From Sulfitobacter sp. THAF37 (lineage in GTDB: Bacteria; Pseudomonadota; Alphaproteobacteria; Rhodobacterales; Rhodobacteraceae), in the NCBI RefSeq assembly GCF_009363555.1, contig NZ_CP045372.1, positions 310,001 through 374,000 of the forward strand: DNA of 64,000 nt. The letters run 5' to 3'. Every line of letters begins with the position of its first letter. Position 1 is the first letter of the stretch. Positions 25,027-33,737 of the stretch are shown in pieces. A model generated the notes under the pieces. It was not told where the DNA came from, ran no database searches, and was given only the letters and a program-made list of their open reading frames with translations. The position numbers were made by a program, and so were the translations under genes.

Positions 25027-25908
25027 TCACGCGCCCCCCTTTCGCCCCGACCGTCCCGGTTCGTCGGCCACGGTCCGTGGATCCACATCGCGCACCAGCC
25101 TGTCCTGCCCGCTCAGACAGATGAACCGCCGCCCCTTCAGCCGACCGATCAGGGTCAGCCCCACCTGGCGGGCGATCTCAACCCCCCAGGCGGTGAAACC
25201 GGACCGCGAGGCAAGTACCGGGATGCCCATCATCGCCGTCTTGATCACCATTTCCGAGGTCAGCCGCCCGGTGGTGTAGAGGATCTTGTCCGCGCCCCCG
25301 ACCCCTTCGGACAGCATCCAGCCCGCGATCTTGTCCACGGCGTTGTGACGGCCCACGTCCTCCATGTAGACCAGCGCACGCCCGTCCTGGCACAGGACCG
25401 TGCCGTGGATCGCGCCTGCGGCAAGATACAGGCTGGGCGTCCGATTGATCCTGGCCGACAGCGCATAAAGCGCAGAGGTGGCCACGGGGGTCTGCGGCAG
25501 GCGCACCTGGTCGAGCCCCTCCATCATGTCGCCGAACACGGTGCCCACGGCGCAGCCCGACGTCCGCGTCCTGCGGCGCATCTTGTCCTCGTAATCAGTC
25601 TGCCGCGCGGTCCGGACGACGACGGTTTCCAGTTCCTCGTCGTAGTCGACACGGGTGATTTCGTCGTCCGCGTCCAGCATCCGCTGGTTGCGCAGAAAGC
25701 CGAGCGCCAGGTATTCGGGATAGTCCCCGATGGTCATGGCGGTGACGACCTCCTGCCGGTTGAGGTAGATCGTCAGCGGACGTTCCTCGACCACTTGCAG
25801 GTCGGTTTCCGCGCCGTCCTGATCCACGCCGCGCACAGCGCGCGTCAGCCGCGCTGCCGCGGGATCGGGCGCGATCAGATATTCCGAAAGATCCGGGTCC
25901 TGTGCCAA
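25027..25908 (-). CDS. fdhD: Formate dehydrogenase accessory sulfurtransferase FdhD
   Basis: A 293-residue FdhD, which carries sulfur from a cysteine desulfurase to the molybdenum cofactor of formate dehydrogenase. Family segments include RPLTIYLNRQEVVTAMTIGD, EDVGRHNAVDKIAGW and the C-terminal GRLKGRRFICLSG. The usual C-x-x-C loop reads TSGCAVGTVFG here: the first Cys is kept, the second is Gly. I place the start at a TTG (25908) with AAGGGGAT just upstream. The ATG at 25959 would leave only 3 bp to the divergent azlC start. It is first in the fdhD-mobA-mobB-moeA string. Confidence 0.9.
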   Translation of the reverse strand: MAQDPDLSEYLIAPDPAAARLTRAVRGVDQDGAETDLQVVEERPLTIYLNRQEVVTAMTIGDYPEYLALGFLRNQRMLDADDEITRVDYDEELETVVVRTARQTDYEDKMRRRTRTSGCAVGTVFGDMMEGLDQVRLPQTPVATSALYALSARINRTPSLYLAAGAIHGTVLCQDGRALVYMEDVGRHNAVDKIAGWMLSEGVGGADKILYTTGRLTSEMVIKTAMMGIPVLASRSGFTAWGVEIARQVGLTLIGRLKGRRFICLSGQDRLVRDVDPRTVADEPGRSGRKGGA

Positions 25909-25962
25909 TTGTATCCCCTTTTGTAACAGGCTACCCCTGTGGCCGTAATCTAGGGGCATCGC

Positions 25963-26682
25963 ATGGCCATCACCACCACCAAATCCGCCTACCTGAAGGG
26001 CATGGCCGACAGCGCGCCGTTTATTCTGGTGATCATTCCCTTTGCCGCGCTCTTTGGCCTGCTGGCCACCGAAGCGGGCCTTTCGGTGATCGAGGCGCTG
26101 TCGTTCTCGGTCGTCGTTATCGCCGGAGCGGCGCAGTTCACCGCCCTGCAGCTGATGCAGGAACAGGCCCCCACCATCATCGTGCTGGCCTCGGCGCTGG
26201 CGGTCAATCTTCGGATGGCGATGTATTCCGCTTCTCTCACACCCTGGATCGGGGCGGCGCCGCTGTGGCAGCGGGCGCTGGCCGCCTATCTGACAGTGGA
26301 CCAGTCCTACGTGGTCTCTGTCGGCCAGTTCGAGAAACAGCCGGACATGACCGTCCCGCAGCGGATGGCCTATTTCTTTGGCTGCGTCACGCCGATCGTG
26401 CCTTTATGGTACGCCTTTACCTTCATCGGCGCGTACCTGGGCGCGCGGGTGCCTGAAGAATGGGCACTGGACTTCGCCATTCCCATCACGTTTCTCGCAA
26501 TGATCGCGCCGATGTTCCGCACGCTGGCGCATGTGGTCGCGGCGTTGGTCGCGGTCGTGGCGAGCCTCATTGCGATTGCAGTACCCTATTCGCTGGGCGT
26601 CATCATCGCGGGGCTGGCCGGCATGCTGGCGGGGGCGCAGGTCGAATACTGGATGACCCGCCGGTCGGAGACGCGCACATGA
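25963..26682 (+). CDS. azlC: AzlC-family branched-chain amino-acid exporter subunit
   Basis: A 239-residue integral membrane protein with about seven hydrophobic helices and the family segments GAAQFTALQLM (about residues 54-64) and LAVNLRMAMYSASL (about 81-94). With AzlD it exports branched-chain amino acids or analogues. AGGGG lies 6 nt upstream of the ATG. It is divergent from fdhD across a 54-bp gap and overlaps azlD by 4 bp. Confidence 0.92.
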   Translation: MAITTTKSAYLKGMADSAPFILVIIPFAALFGLLATEAGLSVIEALSFSVVVIAGAAQFTALQLMQEQAPTIIVLASALAVNLRMAMYSASLTPWIGAAPLWQRALAAYLTVDQSYVVSVGQFEKQPDMTVPQRMAYFFGCVTPIVPLWYAFTFIGAYLGARVPEEWALDFAIPITFLAMIAPMFRTLAHVVAALVAVVASLIAIAVPYSLGVIIAGLAGMLAGAQVEYWMTRRSETRT

Positions 26683-27005
26683 TCGACAAGACGACCCTTT
26701 GGATCGTGATCGTTGGTCTGGGGCTGGGCAGCTTCTTTCTGCGGTTCGTCTTTACCGGCCTCGTGGGGGACAGAGCGATGCCGGAATGGCTGCTGCGGCA
26801 CCTGCGTTATACGGCGGTCGCCGTGCTGCCGGCGCTGGTGGCCCCGCAGGTGATCTGGCCAAATGCGACAGGAGGAGAGACCGACCCGGCCCGTCTGGCC
26901 GCCGCCGTGGTCACACTGGCCGTCGGAATCCTCAGCAAAAGCGTGATCGGCGCCATCCTGTCGGGGGCGGCGACGCTTTTTGGTTTGCTGTACCTGTTGG
27001 GCTGA
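26679..27005 (+). CDS. azlD: AzlD-family exporter subunit
   Basis: A 108-residue protein with three to four transmembrane helices (WIVIVGLGLGSFFLRFVF near the start; IWPNATGG in the middle; LSKSVIGAILSGAATLFGLL at the end). It is the small partner of AzlC. The ATG at 26679 overlaps the azlC stop (ATGA). The frame is open further upstream, but that part is antisense-like sequence over azlC. Confidence 0.92.
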   Translation: MIDKTTLWIVIVGLGLGSFFLRFVFTGLVGDRAMPEWLLRHLRYTAVAVLPALVAPQVIWPNATGGETDPARLAAAVVTLAVGILSKSVIGAILSGAATLFGLLYLLG

Positions 27006-27008
27006 CCG

Positions 27009-27623
27009 CTACTGCGCGACGATCACGCCCGCTGCAAGCGCGTCGGTCACATTGCCATCGTCGTCTTCGTAATAGCGGGTGGTGGTCACGCCGGGACGCT
27101 TCGCGATCTGCTGCATGAGCTTTTCGGGATAAAAGGTCACGTCGATGTCCCCGAACCCCGGCACCTTGCGCAGCAGCGAGGTGGTGGCATTGGCGCAATA
27201 GGCCCCCGGCACCGCCCCGTTGGACTGCACCAGCCGCAACGCGGTTTCCGCCTGTTCGGGGGTAACGACCATTTCCTGGGTGACGACATGGAACGTCGAC
27301 CGGGCATGCGCGGATTTGTAGGCCTGAAGCCAGCCCGGAGTCATGCCATAGATCACGTCGCCACGTTCCACGACACGCTCCTCGCGGAACGATCCCGCAG
27401 GATCAAAGATCACCTGTTGCGAACCATTCACCAAAAGCGCGGTATGCCCGCCCTTGCCGGTGCGGTTGTTGATCACGGTGATGACGCTGATCTTCTTGGG
27501 ACCCGGCGCACGAAAAGCGGCGGCGGCGACCGCGTCAGGCGATGCGTCGGGGCTGGTATCGACGGCGCACCCGGCAAGCAGGGCAGCGACGACAAGGCCG
27601 GTCAACAGGCGTTTCACTGGCAC
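27009..27623 (-). CDS. Putative lipoprotein with NlpC/P60-like features
   Basis: A 204-residue exported protein. The signal peptide ends in a lipobox, LLAGC, with the lipid-modified Cys at about residue 19. The mature part has GGHTALLVNGSQQVIFDPAG (His about 60) and GAYCANATTSLL (Cys about 142). A His and a Cys in such settings recall papain-like/NlpC-P60 or DUF4105-type hydrolases, although the order here is His before Cys. I do not assign an enzyme activity. Its 3' end is 3 bp from the azlD stop (convergent). Upstream lies the oxidase subunit IV gene. Confidence 0.65.
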   Translation of the reverse strand: MPVKRLLTGLVVAALLAGCAVDTSPDASPDAVAAAAFRAPGPKKISVITVINNRTGKGGHTALLVNGSQQVIFDPAGSFREERVVERGDVIYGMTPGWLQAYKSAHARSTFHVVTQEMVVTPEQAETALRLVQSNGAVPGAYCANATTSLLRKVPGFGDIDVTFYPEKLMQQIAKRPGVTTTRYYEDDDGNVTDALAAGVIVAQ

Positions 27624-27647
27624 TACTCCGATAGGGGATGCGATTGC

Positions 27648-27667
27648 CCGGCACCGCGCGGTGCCGG
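27648..27667. terminator. GC-rich palindrome after the oxidase subunit IV gene
   Basis: A perfect 20-bp palindrome (arms CCGGCACCGC) 8 bp beyond the stop of the small oxidase gene and 24 bp before the lipoprotein start. It has no T-run, so it is probably a structural 3' end or weak terminator. Confidence 0.5.
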
Positions 27668-27675
27668 CAGCGGCG

Positions 27676-27810
27676 TCAGCGGATGAACATCGCCATCAGC
27701 ACCAGCAGCACGAGGATCACGATCGACGTGCGGGTCACAAAGGACATGAAGGATGCAAAGGTCTTTTCCTGCACCGTGACGTCCATCTTGCCATGTTCAT
27801 GTTCGGCCAT
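27676..27810 (-). CDS. aa3-type cytochrome c oxidase subunit IV
   Basis: A 44-residue single-helix membrane protein, MAEHEHGKMDVTVQEKTFAS followed by a transmembrane segment of about 18 residues (SIVILVLLVLMAMFI). This matches the small bacterial subunit IV of aa3 oxidases seen in Paracoccus and Rhodobacter, where it sits beside the heme-copper core and is not essential for activity. The large oxidase subunits are not in the window, as is common for this gene. GAGGG lies about 10 nt upstream of the ATG. Confidence 0.9.
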   Translation of the reverse strand: MAEHEHGKMDVTVQEKTFASFMSFVTRTSIVILVLLVLMAMFIR

Positions 27811-27890
27811 CTGAAGGGTCCCTCATTTCGATGTTTGCGGCTGACTAACCTATTCGTTCCGCGCTGTCACGACCCGAAAGCGGCGGAAGG

Positions 27891-28373
27891 TCACGTTGTC
27901 GCGGGCTGTTGCCCCGCCTCTTTCTCAAGGTCCTGGACCAGCCGGAAACCGATCCGGTTGGGCGCCTCGCCCTTCACCGCCTTGGGCAGTGCGCGGAGGA
28001 TCACGTTCAACTGGCTGACGTGCTGGATCTGCTGCATTCTGCCGCCCGCCGGATCGGCGCCGTAAAAGGTGATGATATCGGGGTCGAAGTACCCCATGCC
28101 GACGATCCGCAAAACCCCGGCATCGGCCCCGGTAAAACCCATGGCGACTTCGTGGTCGGCATCCAGCTGTTCTTCGAATTTCTTGAGGTAGAGCACGATC
28201 CGCTCGTACGCCCACTGGGCCGGGGATTTCTGGGCCACGGATTTGCCGCCAGCCGTACCCGGCACTTCCTCGTCCTGAGCCTGGAGGTTTTCGCGGTCGA
28301 TCCGGACTTCGTAGCGCCGTGGCAGAACCTCGGCCTCGAAGGCTTCGGCTGCGGTCTTGATCTCGTTGTCCAT
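27891..28373 (-). CDS. DUF6173-like hypothetical protein, 160 aa
   Basis: A soluble acidic protein with a conserved-looking core, SPAQWAYERIVLYLKKFEEQ (about residues 49-68), DADHEVAMGFTGADAGVLRI, GMGYFDPDIITFYG and QHVSQLNVILRALPK. I associate this with DUF6173 from memory. Function unknown. The ATG at 28373 has AGGGG 6 nt upstream and nearly touches the MBL hydrolase stop; a GTG at 28379 would overlap it. It is the third gene of the acyl-CoA dehydrogenase string. Confidence 0.75.
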   Translation of the reverse strand: MDNEIKTAAEAFEAEVLPRRYEVRIDRENLQAQDEEVPGTAGGKSVAQKSPAQWAYERIVLYLKKFEEQLDADHEVAMGFTGADAGVLRIVGMGYFDPDIITFYGADPAGGRMQQIQHVSQLNVILRALPKAVKGEAPNRIGFRLVQDLEKEAGQQPATT

Positions 28374-28375
28374 GC

Positions 28376-29431
28376 TCACCCCTTGCTCTGATACACCCAG
28401 GCTCCGTCGTCCTGCCGCAGGCTGCGGCTGGCCCGGCCCGTCTGGTAAAGGTGGCTCAGATGGGCGACGGCTTCAACCAGGGCGAGGCCATATTCCCCTT
28501 CGCCGATCTTGCGCTTGAACAGGGGCGCAAAGCATTCCGAGGCTGATTTGGGCGTCTCGATGTAGGCTGTCAGCCGCCGCAGCGCGCCATGATGGTTCTC
28601 GATCAGCTGCGCCATCCGTTTGGGCAGCCCGGTGAAGGGCAGCTTGTGCCCGCCCAGCACCAGGTGATCGGGCCGTGCCAACGGGGCCAGCCGCTCGCAG
28701 GCCTCCAGCCATTCGCCGATGGGGTCGGCCATCGGTTCGGTCGCATAGACCCCGACATTGGGGCTGATCGACGGCAGGATCTGGTCGCCCGCGATCACAA
28801 GGTCGTCGTCCCGGCTCCAGAAGGTGGCATGTTCCGGCGCATGCCCGTTGCCGATATGCACGTCCCAGGTGCGCCCGCCCATGACGATGGTGTCGTCCTG
28901 CTTGATCCGCGTGTAGCCCAGCGGCATCGGATCGACCACATCGGCGAAGTTGAAGGGCCTGTCGGTGCTGCGTTTTTCCAGGATATCGCTATGCATACCG
29001 GATTGACGGTAAAAGCTGAGTGTCTCCGCCGGGGCGACCTCTTGCGCGTCCAGCGTCAGCATCCGCGCCGTCAGCCAGGCGGTGCGGGTTGTGACCAGTT
29101 CCGCCCCGTGTTCGGTCTGGAACCAGCCGGCGAGGCCCACATGGTCGGGATGGTGATGCGTGACAACGACGCGGCCAACCGGCTTGCCGCCCAATGGACC
29201 CGCCAGCACCTCGGCCCAGATCGCCTTGGATTTCTTCGACGAAAAGCCGGTGTCGATGATGGTCCAGCTGTCCCCTTCATCCAGCGCGTAGACATTGACG
29301 TGGTCGAGCTTCATCGGCAGCGGCAACCGCAGCCAAAGCACCCCCGGCGCGACCTCGATCGCCTCCGTTCCATCCGCCGTGGGCGGGGTTTCCCAAGGAT
29401 AGCGAAGACCGGCAGGGGCAGTATCGGCCAT
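28376..29431 (-). CDS. MBL-fold metallo-hydrolase
   Basis: A 351-residue metallo-beta-lactamase-fold hydrolase. THHHPDHVGL (about residues 91-100) is the zinc-binding HxHxDH motif. Further ligands are the His in IGNGHAPEHATFW, Asp in AGDQILPSI and His in LGGHKLPF. A C-terminal winged-helix-like tail, as in LACTB2-type proteins, may be present. Thioesters or ring-opened lactones are plausible substrates, given the 1-bp overlap with the acyl-CoA dehydrogenase gene. The substrate is not established. Confidence 0.87.
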   Translation of the reverse strand: MADTAPAGLRYPWETPPTADGTEAIEVAPGVLWLRLPLPMKLDHVNVYALDEGDSWTIIDTGFSSKKSKAIWAEVLAGPLGGKPVGRVVVTHHHPDHVGLAGWFQTEHGAELVTTRTAWLTARMLTLDAQEVAPAETLSFYRQSGMHSDILEKRSTDRPFNFADVVDPMPLGYTRIKQDDTIVMGGRTWDVHIGNGHAPEHATFWSRDDDLVIAGDQILPSISPNVGVYATEPMADPIGEWLEACERLAPLARPDHLVLGGHKLPFTGLPKRMAQLIENHHGALRRLTAYIETPKSASECFAPLFKRKIGEGEYGLALVEAVAHLSHLYQTGRASRSLRQDDGAWVYQSKG

Positions 29432-31128
29432 CAGGCAACCAGGTCTTCGGCGGTGACCGCAAAGAGGTCGGCCTCGCCCGCCTGGGCGTGGGACAGCAGA
29501 CCGGCGTATTCCGGCAACAGCCGCTGGATGTAGAACCGCGCAAGCCTTTCGCGCGGGCCACCCTTGTCGATCATCGCGGCCTTGAGGTGCAGATGCCCCC
29601 CCAGCACCCGCGCAAAGGCGCGCAGATAGGGGACCGCACCGGCGAAACGCGCCTGCATGTTGTCCTGCGCCACCAGCCAGTCGGTGGCCTCGCGCAGGCT
29701 TTCACAGGCCTGCCAGACCGCATCGGCCATATTGGGAAAGCTGTCGCGCGCCTGTTCGATGTCCGCTTCCATCTCGTCCAGCAGCGCCCCCGCCGCATCG
29801 CCGCCGTCCATCATCTTGCGGCCCACAAGGTCCATCGCCTGGATGCCGTTGGTGCCTTCGTAGATCGCGGTGACGCGCACGTCGCGGGCGAACTGCGCCG
29901 CGCCGGTTTCCTCGACAAACCCCATGCCGCCGTGAACCTGCACCCCGGTCTGGGCGACCTCGATGCCCACATCGGTGCCAAAGGCCTTGGCAATCGGGGT
30001 CAGCAACGCGGCCCGCGCCTTCCAGGCGGCATCGCCGGTGGCATTGCCCATGTCGATGGCATGTGCGCAGGACATGGCAATCGCCCGCGCGACATAGATG
30101 TCGGCCTTCATGGTTGCCAGCATCCGGCGGACGTCGGCGTGTTCGATGATCGTGCCCTTGCCGCCCTGCCTGCGTTCCTGCGCATAGGCCAGCGCGTGCT
30201 GGTAGGCGCCTTCCGCCGCGCCGACGCCCTGCCCGCCGACACCCAGACGCGCGTTGTTCATCATGGTGAACATCGCCGCCATGCCGCCCTGTTCCGGCCC
30301 GACCAGCCAGCCGGTGGCGCCGTCGTATTCCATCACCGCGGTGGGCGAACCGTGCAGCCCCAGCTTATGCTCCAGGCTCACGACCTTCAGGCCGTTCCGC
30401 TTGCCCGGATTGCCATCCGCGTCGGGCAGGAACTTCGGCACCAGGAACAGGCTGATCCCCTTGGTGCCCGCGGGCGCGCCCGGCAGCCGCGCCAGCACCA
30501 GGTGGCAGACGTTCTCTGCAAAGTCGTTGTCGCCCCAGGAGATGTAGATCTTCTGCCCGGAAATGGCATATGTCCCGTCGCCGTTTTCTTCCGCCTTGGT
30601 CGACAACGCCCCGACGTCCGACCCGGCCTGCGGTTCCGTCAGGTTCATCGTGCCGGTCCATTCGCCCGAGATGAGCTTGGGCAGATACAGCGCCTTGATC
30701 TCGTCCGACGCGTGATGCTCCAGCGCCTCGATCTGGCCCTGGCTCATCAGGGGGGCCAGCTGCAGCGACAGGCAGGCGCCACTCATCATTTCGTTCACGG
30801 CCGTGTTCAGCATCATCGGCAGCCCCATGCCACCGTGCTCCGGGTCGGCGGTGATCCCGATCCAGCCGCCCTCGGCAATGGCGCGGAATCCTTCGGCAAA
30901 GCCGGGCGAGGTGCGCACCACGCCGTTTTCCAGTCTGGCGGGGTGCAGGTCGCCGGGTCGCTGAAGCGGGGCCAGGACCTCATCACACATCCTGCCCGCT
31001 TCCGACAGGATCGCGCGGGTCACGTCCTCCGTCGCCTCGGCGAAACGGTCCGTGGCGCGCAACGCCTCCATGTCCAGGACCTGCTCGATCAGGAAGGCGT
31101 ATTCGTCTGTGGCGGCTTGGTATGGCAT
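29431..31128 (-). CDS. Acyl-CoA dehydrogenase, DmdC-like
   Basis: A 565-residue FAD-dependent acyl-CoA dehydrogenase, about 180 residues longer than the short/medium-chain type because of a C-terminal extension. MNLTEPQAGSDVGAL (about residues 162-176) and KIYISWGDND bind flavin/substrate. YEGTNGIQAMDLVGRKMM supplies the Glu used as catalytic base in DmdC-type enzymes. Roseobacters use DmdC to oxidise 3-methylmercaptopropionyl-CoA from DMSP, and several paralogues act on other acyl-CoAs; which applies here cannot be told. A GGGAGAGAG stretch precedes the ATG. Electrons would leave through ETF and the ETF-QO encoded at 17-18.7 kb. Confidence 0.9.
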   Translation of the reverse strand: MPYQAATDEYAFLIEQVLDMEALRATDRFAEATEDVTRAILSEAGRMCDEVLAPLQRPGDLHPARLENGVVRTSPGFAEGFRAIAEGGWIGITADPEHGGMGLPMMLNTAVNEMMSGACLSLQLAPLMSQGQIEALEHHASDEIKALYLPKLISGEWTGTMNLTEPQAGSDVGALSTKAEENGDGTYAISGQKIYISWGDNDFAENVCHLVLARLPGAPAGTKGISLFLVPKFLPDADGNPGKRNGLKVVSLEHKLGLHGSPTAVMEYDGATGWLVGPEQGGMAAMFTMMNNARLGVGGQGVGAAEGAYQHALAYAQERRQGGKGTIIEHADVRRMLATMKADIYVARAIAMSCAHAIDMGNATGDAAWKARAALLTPIAKAFGTDVGIEVAQTGVQVHGGMGFVEETGAAQFARDVRVTAIYEGTNGIQAMDLVGRKMMDGGDAAGALLDEMEADIEQARDSFPNMADAVWQACESLREATDWLVAQDNMQARFAGAVPYLRAFARVLGGHLHLKAAMIDKGGPRERLARFYIQRLLPEYAGLLSHAQAGEADLFAVTAEDLVA

Positions 31129-31260
31129 GTCTCTCTCTCCCGATGGGGGCGGCAGTGGCTTGGCAACCCCGGACCCGCCCTGCTAAGGGCAGACCGATAT
31201 ACCCATAACATGAAGCGCCCACCTTCGCCCCGCAACCCGAAACGCAGCGTCATCGCCACC

Positions 31261-32202
31261 ATGACAGAAGAGACGGAAATCCTGCATTTCGACCGCCCTG
31301 GCATCGACCGGGCGGCTGATCTGCTGTCCTCCGGCAGGCTGGTCGCCTTCCCGACCGAAACGGTTTACGGCCTCGGCGCGGATGCGCGCAACGGTCAAGC
31401 GGTCGCGGCGGTCTATGCGGCCAAGGGACGGCCCAGCTTCAACCCCCTCATCGCCCATCTGGCCGACCCGGCTCAGGCCCGCGACCATGTTGTGTGGTCC
31501 GACCAGGCCGAGGTTCTGGCCAGCGCCTTCTGGCCCGGCCCGCTCACGCTGGTCTTGCCCCTGCGCCCGGATCACGGGCTGTCCACACTGGTCACAGCCG
31601 GGCTGGACACGGTCGCGCTGCGGGTGCCCGCGCATCCCGCCGCCCGCGCGCTGCTGGAGGCCACCGGCGGCCCGGTGGCGGCGCCCTCGGCCAACCCGTC
31701 GGGACGGATCAGCCCGACCACCGCCGCGCATGTGCTGGCAGGGCTGTCGGGCCGCATCGCGGCGGTACTGGACGATGGCCCCTGCAGCGTCGGGCTGGAG
31801 AGCACCATCGTCGGGCTGGCAGGCCCCGCGCCCACCCTGCTGCGCGCGGGCGGGCTGCCGCAGGAGGCGCTTGAGGCGGCCCTGGACGCGCCACTGCAGT
31901 CGGTCAGCGGCGCGGATGTGGTGGCACCCGGACAGCTCGCTTCTCACTACGCCCCGCGCGCCCGCGTCCGGTTGAACGCGACAGAGGCGCGGGGCGACGA
32001 GGTCCTGCTGGGCTTTGCCGGGGTCGCGGGGACGCTGAACCTGTCAGCCTCGGGTGATCTGGTGGAAGCGGCAAGCCGTCTCTTCGACCACCTGCACCAG
32101 CTGGACGGGATGGCGCGCCCCATCGCCGTGGCGCCGGTGCCCGACCGGGGGCTGGGCCGCGCCATCAACGACCGCCTGCGCCGCGCCGCCGCCCCCCGCT
32201 GA
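31261..32202 (+). CDS. tsaC: L-threonylcarbamoyladenylate synthase (Sua5 type)
   Basis: A 313-residue YrdC-domain enzyme that makes threonylcarbamoyl-AMP from threonine, bicarbonate and ATP for the t6A modification of tRNA. FPTETVYGLGADARN (about residues 29-43), AAKGRPSFNPLIAH and APSANPSGRISPT are the substrate-binding motifs. The C-terminal ~100 residues form the Sua5 domain (linker APGQLASHYAPRA), so this is the long form. The start is uncertain: an in-frame ATG at 31210 adds 17 basic residues, and neither start has a good Shine-Dalgarno. Confidence 0.92.
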   Translation: MTEETEILHFDRPGIDRAADLLSSGRLVAFPTETVYGLGADARNGQAVAAVYAAKGRPSFNPLIAHLADPAQARDHVVWSDQAEVLASAFWPGPLTLVLPLRPDHGLSTLVTAGLDTVALRVPAHPAARALLEATGGPVAAPSANPSGRISPTTAAHVLAGLSGRIAAVLDDGPCSVGLESTIVGLAGPAPTLLRAGGLPQEALEAALDAPLQSVSGADVVAPGQLASHYAPRARVRLNATEARGDEVLLGFAGVAGTLNLSASGDLVEAASRLFDHLHQLDGMARPIAVAPVPDRGLGRAINDRLRRAAAPR

Positions 32203-32217
32203 GACGGAGACTGAGAC

Positions 32218-32772
32218 TCAGGCCCGGCCCGCTGTTGCCGACAGCCCCAGCGGATCGACCCCGAGCGATTTCAGCGCGGCGGTCCATTTCTGTTCGTCCT
32301 CAAGGTCGAAAACCATTTCCGGCGTCGCCTCGCAGGTAAGCCAGCCGTTCTGCGCGATCTCGCCTTCCAGCTGGTCCGGTCCCCAGCCCGCATATCCCAG
32401 CATCAGCTGCGCCCGCTGCGGCCCCCTGCCCGCCGCGATGTCCTCAAGCACGTCCAGCGTCGCGGTCATCGCGAAATCATCGGCGATTGTCATGGTCTGC
32501 ATGGCAGACCGGTACTCGGGCGAATGCAGAACAAAACCGCGCCCGGTTTCCACCGGCCCGCCGATGTGCACGCGCAACTCGTGCTGCGCCGGAGCTGTCG
32601 GCGTCTCGATCTGCTCCAGCACGTCGGACAGCACCACATCGACGGCAGGCTTGTTGACGATCAGCCCCATCGCACCCTTGTGGGAATGGTCGGCGATAAA
32701 GATCACCGCATGGGCGAACCGGGGATCGCCCATGGACGGCATCGCAACGAGAAGTTTTCCGGTCAGGTTCAT
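32218..32772 (-). CDS. YqgE/AlgH family protein
   Basis: A 184-residue protein of the UPF0301 family. [56 protein letters not shown] and [16 protein letters not shown] are its hallmark blocks. The molecular function is not firmly known; AlgH was linked to alginate expression in Pseudomonas. The start at 32772 gives the conserved N-terminus. The frame to 32874 is longer but Arg-rich and unlike the family. Confidence 0.92.
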   Translation of the reverse strand: MNLTGKLLVAMPSMGDPRFAHAVIFIADHSHKGAMGLIVNKPAVDVVLSDVLEQIETPTAPAQHELRVHIGGPVETGRGFVLHSPEYRSAMQTMTIADDFAMTATLDVLEDIAAGRGPQRAQLMLGYAGWGPDQLEGEIAQNGWLTCEATPEMVFDLEDEQKWTAALKSLGVDPLGLSATAGRA

Positions 32773-32927
32773 GGGCAGGACACACTTTGGCCGGGGAGTA
32801 TCACCCGCACGATGCCCAAGGCGCCGCCGCGTTTCAAGGGGGCGGCGGGCCGACAGCGGCAATTCGCGAAACATGGATGATGCAAATGTGACTTGGCAGC
32901 CGCCCCTGCATGGGCCATTGACAGGGC

Positions 32928-33737
32928 ATGATCAGACACCTCGCATCCGCCCTGGCCCTCTGCCTGGCGACCGCCCTGCCCGGCCTTGCACAGGACGGCA
33001 TCGGCACGCCCGTCACCGCTGAAATCCTGCCCGGCTGGGTCAAGCCCGACGGCACCCGCGTCGCGGCCATCCGCTTTGCCCTGGCGCCGGGATGGAAGAC
33101 CTACTGGCGCGCGCCCGGCGACGCGGGCATCCCGCCGCATTTCGACTGGACCGGTTCGGACAACCTGCGCGGCGTGGGGATCACCTGGCCCGCCCCGCAG
33201 GTCTTCCGCGAGGGCGGCGTGCTGACGATCGGCTACAAGGACGAACTGGTGCTGCCCGTCACCCTCGCCCCGGGCGATGCGGGCCAGCCGATGCGGCTGG
33301 AGGGGACGCTCGACATCGGCGTGTGCAGCGACATCTGCGTGCCGCAACGACTGCAGGTCGCGGCACTGCTTGATCACGCGCAGCGCACGCCATCCCCCCC
33401 GATCGCCGCGGCACTGGCGGCGCGCGCCTTCTCCGGCGCCGAAGGCGGGGTCCGCTCGGCCACCTGTGCCTTGCGCCCGACTGCCGACGGGATGCAGATC
33501 GAAGCCAGGCTGGACATGCCGTCCACCGGCCGGAACGAACTGGTGGTGATCGAACCCGGCCAGCCCGGTGTCTGGGCAAGCGAGACCAACAGCAGCCGCA
33601 AGGGCCGCACACTGACCGCGACCGGGGACCTTGTGGCGAACGCGGGCGGCGCATTGGCGATTGACCGGTCGCGGATCACGATCACCGTGCTGGGCGACCG
33701 TCAGGCGGTGGAAATCCGCGGCTGCACCTCGGGTTAG
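32928..33737 (+). CDS. Periplasmic DsbD alpha-domain protein
   Basis: A 269-residue secreted protein with a signal peptide ([18 protein letters not shown]). The mature part matches the N-terminal alpha domain of DsbD/ScsB ([20 protein letters not shown], about residues 55-74). Its redox pair is in [11 protein letters not shown] (C-x3-C, about 128-138), with a further Cys at about 176 and one near the C-terminus. It has no membrane or thioredoxin domains, so it would need a partner such as CcdA or ScsB to receive electrons. It overlaps the RND gene by 4 bp tail to tail. Confidence 0.82.
   Translation: MIRHLASALALCLATALPGLAQDGIGTPVTAEILPGWVKPDGTRVAAIRFALAPGWKTYWRAPGDAGIPPHFDWTGSDNLRGVGITWPAPQVFREGGVLTIGYKDELVLPVTLAPGDAGQPMRLEGTLDIGVCSDICVPQRLQVAALLDHAQRTPSPPIAAALAARAFSGAEGGVRSATCALRPTADGMQIEARLDMPSTGRNELVVIEPGQPGVWASETNSSRKGRTLTATGDLVANAGGALAIDRSRITITVLGDRQAVEIRGCTSG

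Noticed and set aside
24879..25088. Longer mobA start at 25088
   Set aside because: It overlaps the fdhD 3' end and reads through the palindromes; the family N-terminus begins at 24878.
29488..31260. Plus-strand frame continuous with the Sua5-type gene, giving 904 codons
   Set aside because: The upstream part is antisense to the acyl-CoA dehydrogenase; only the part from 31261 (or 31210) has protein-family sequence.
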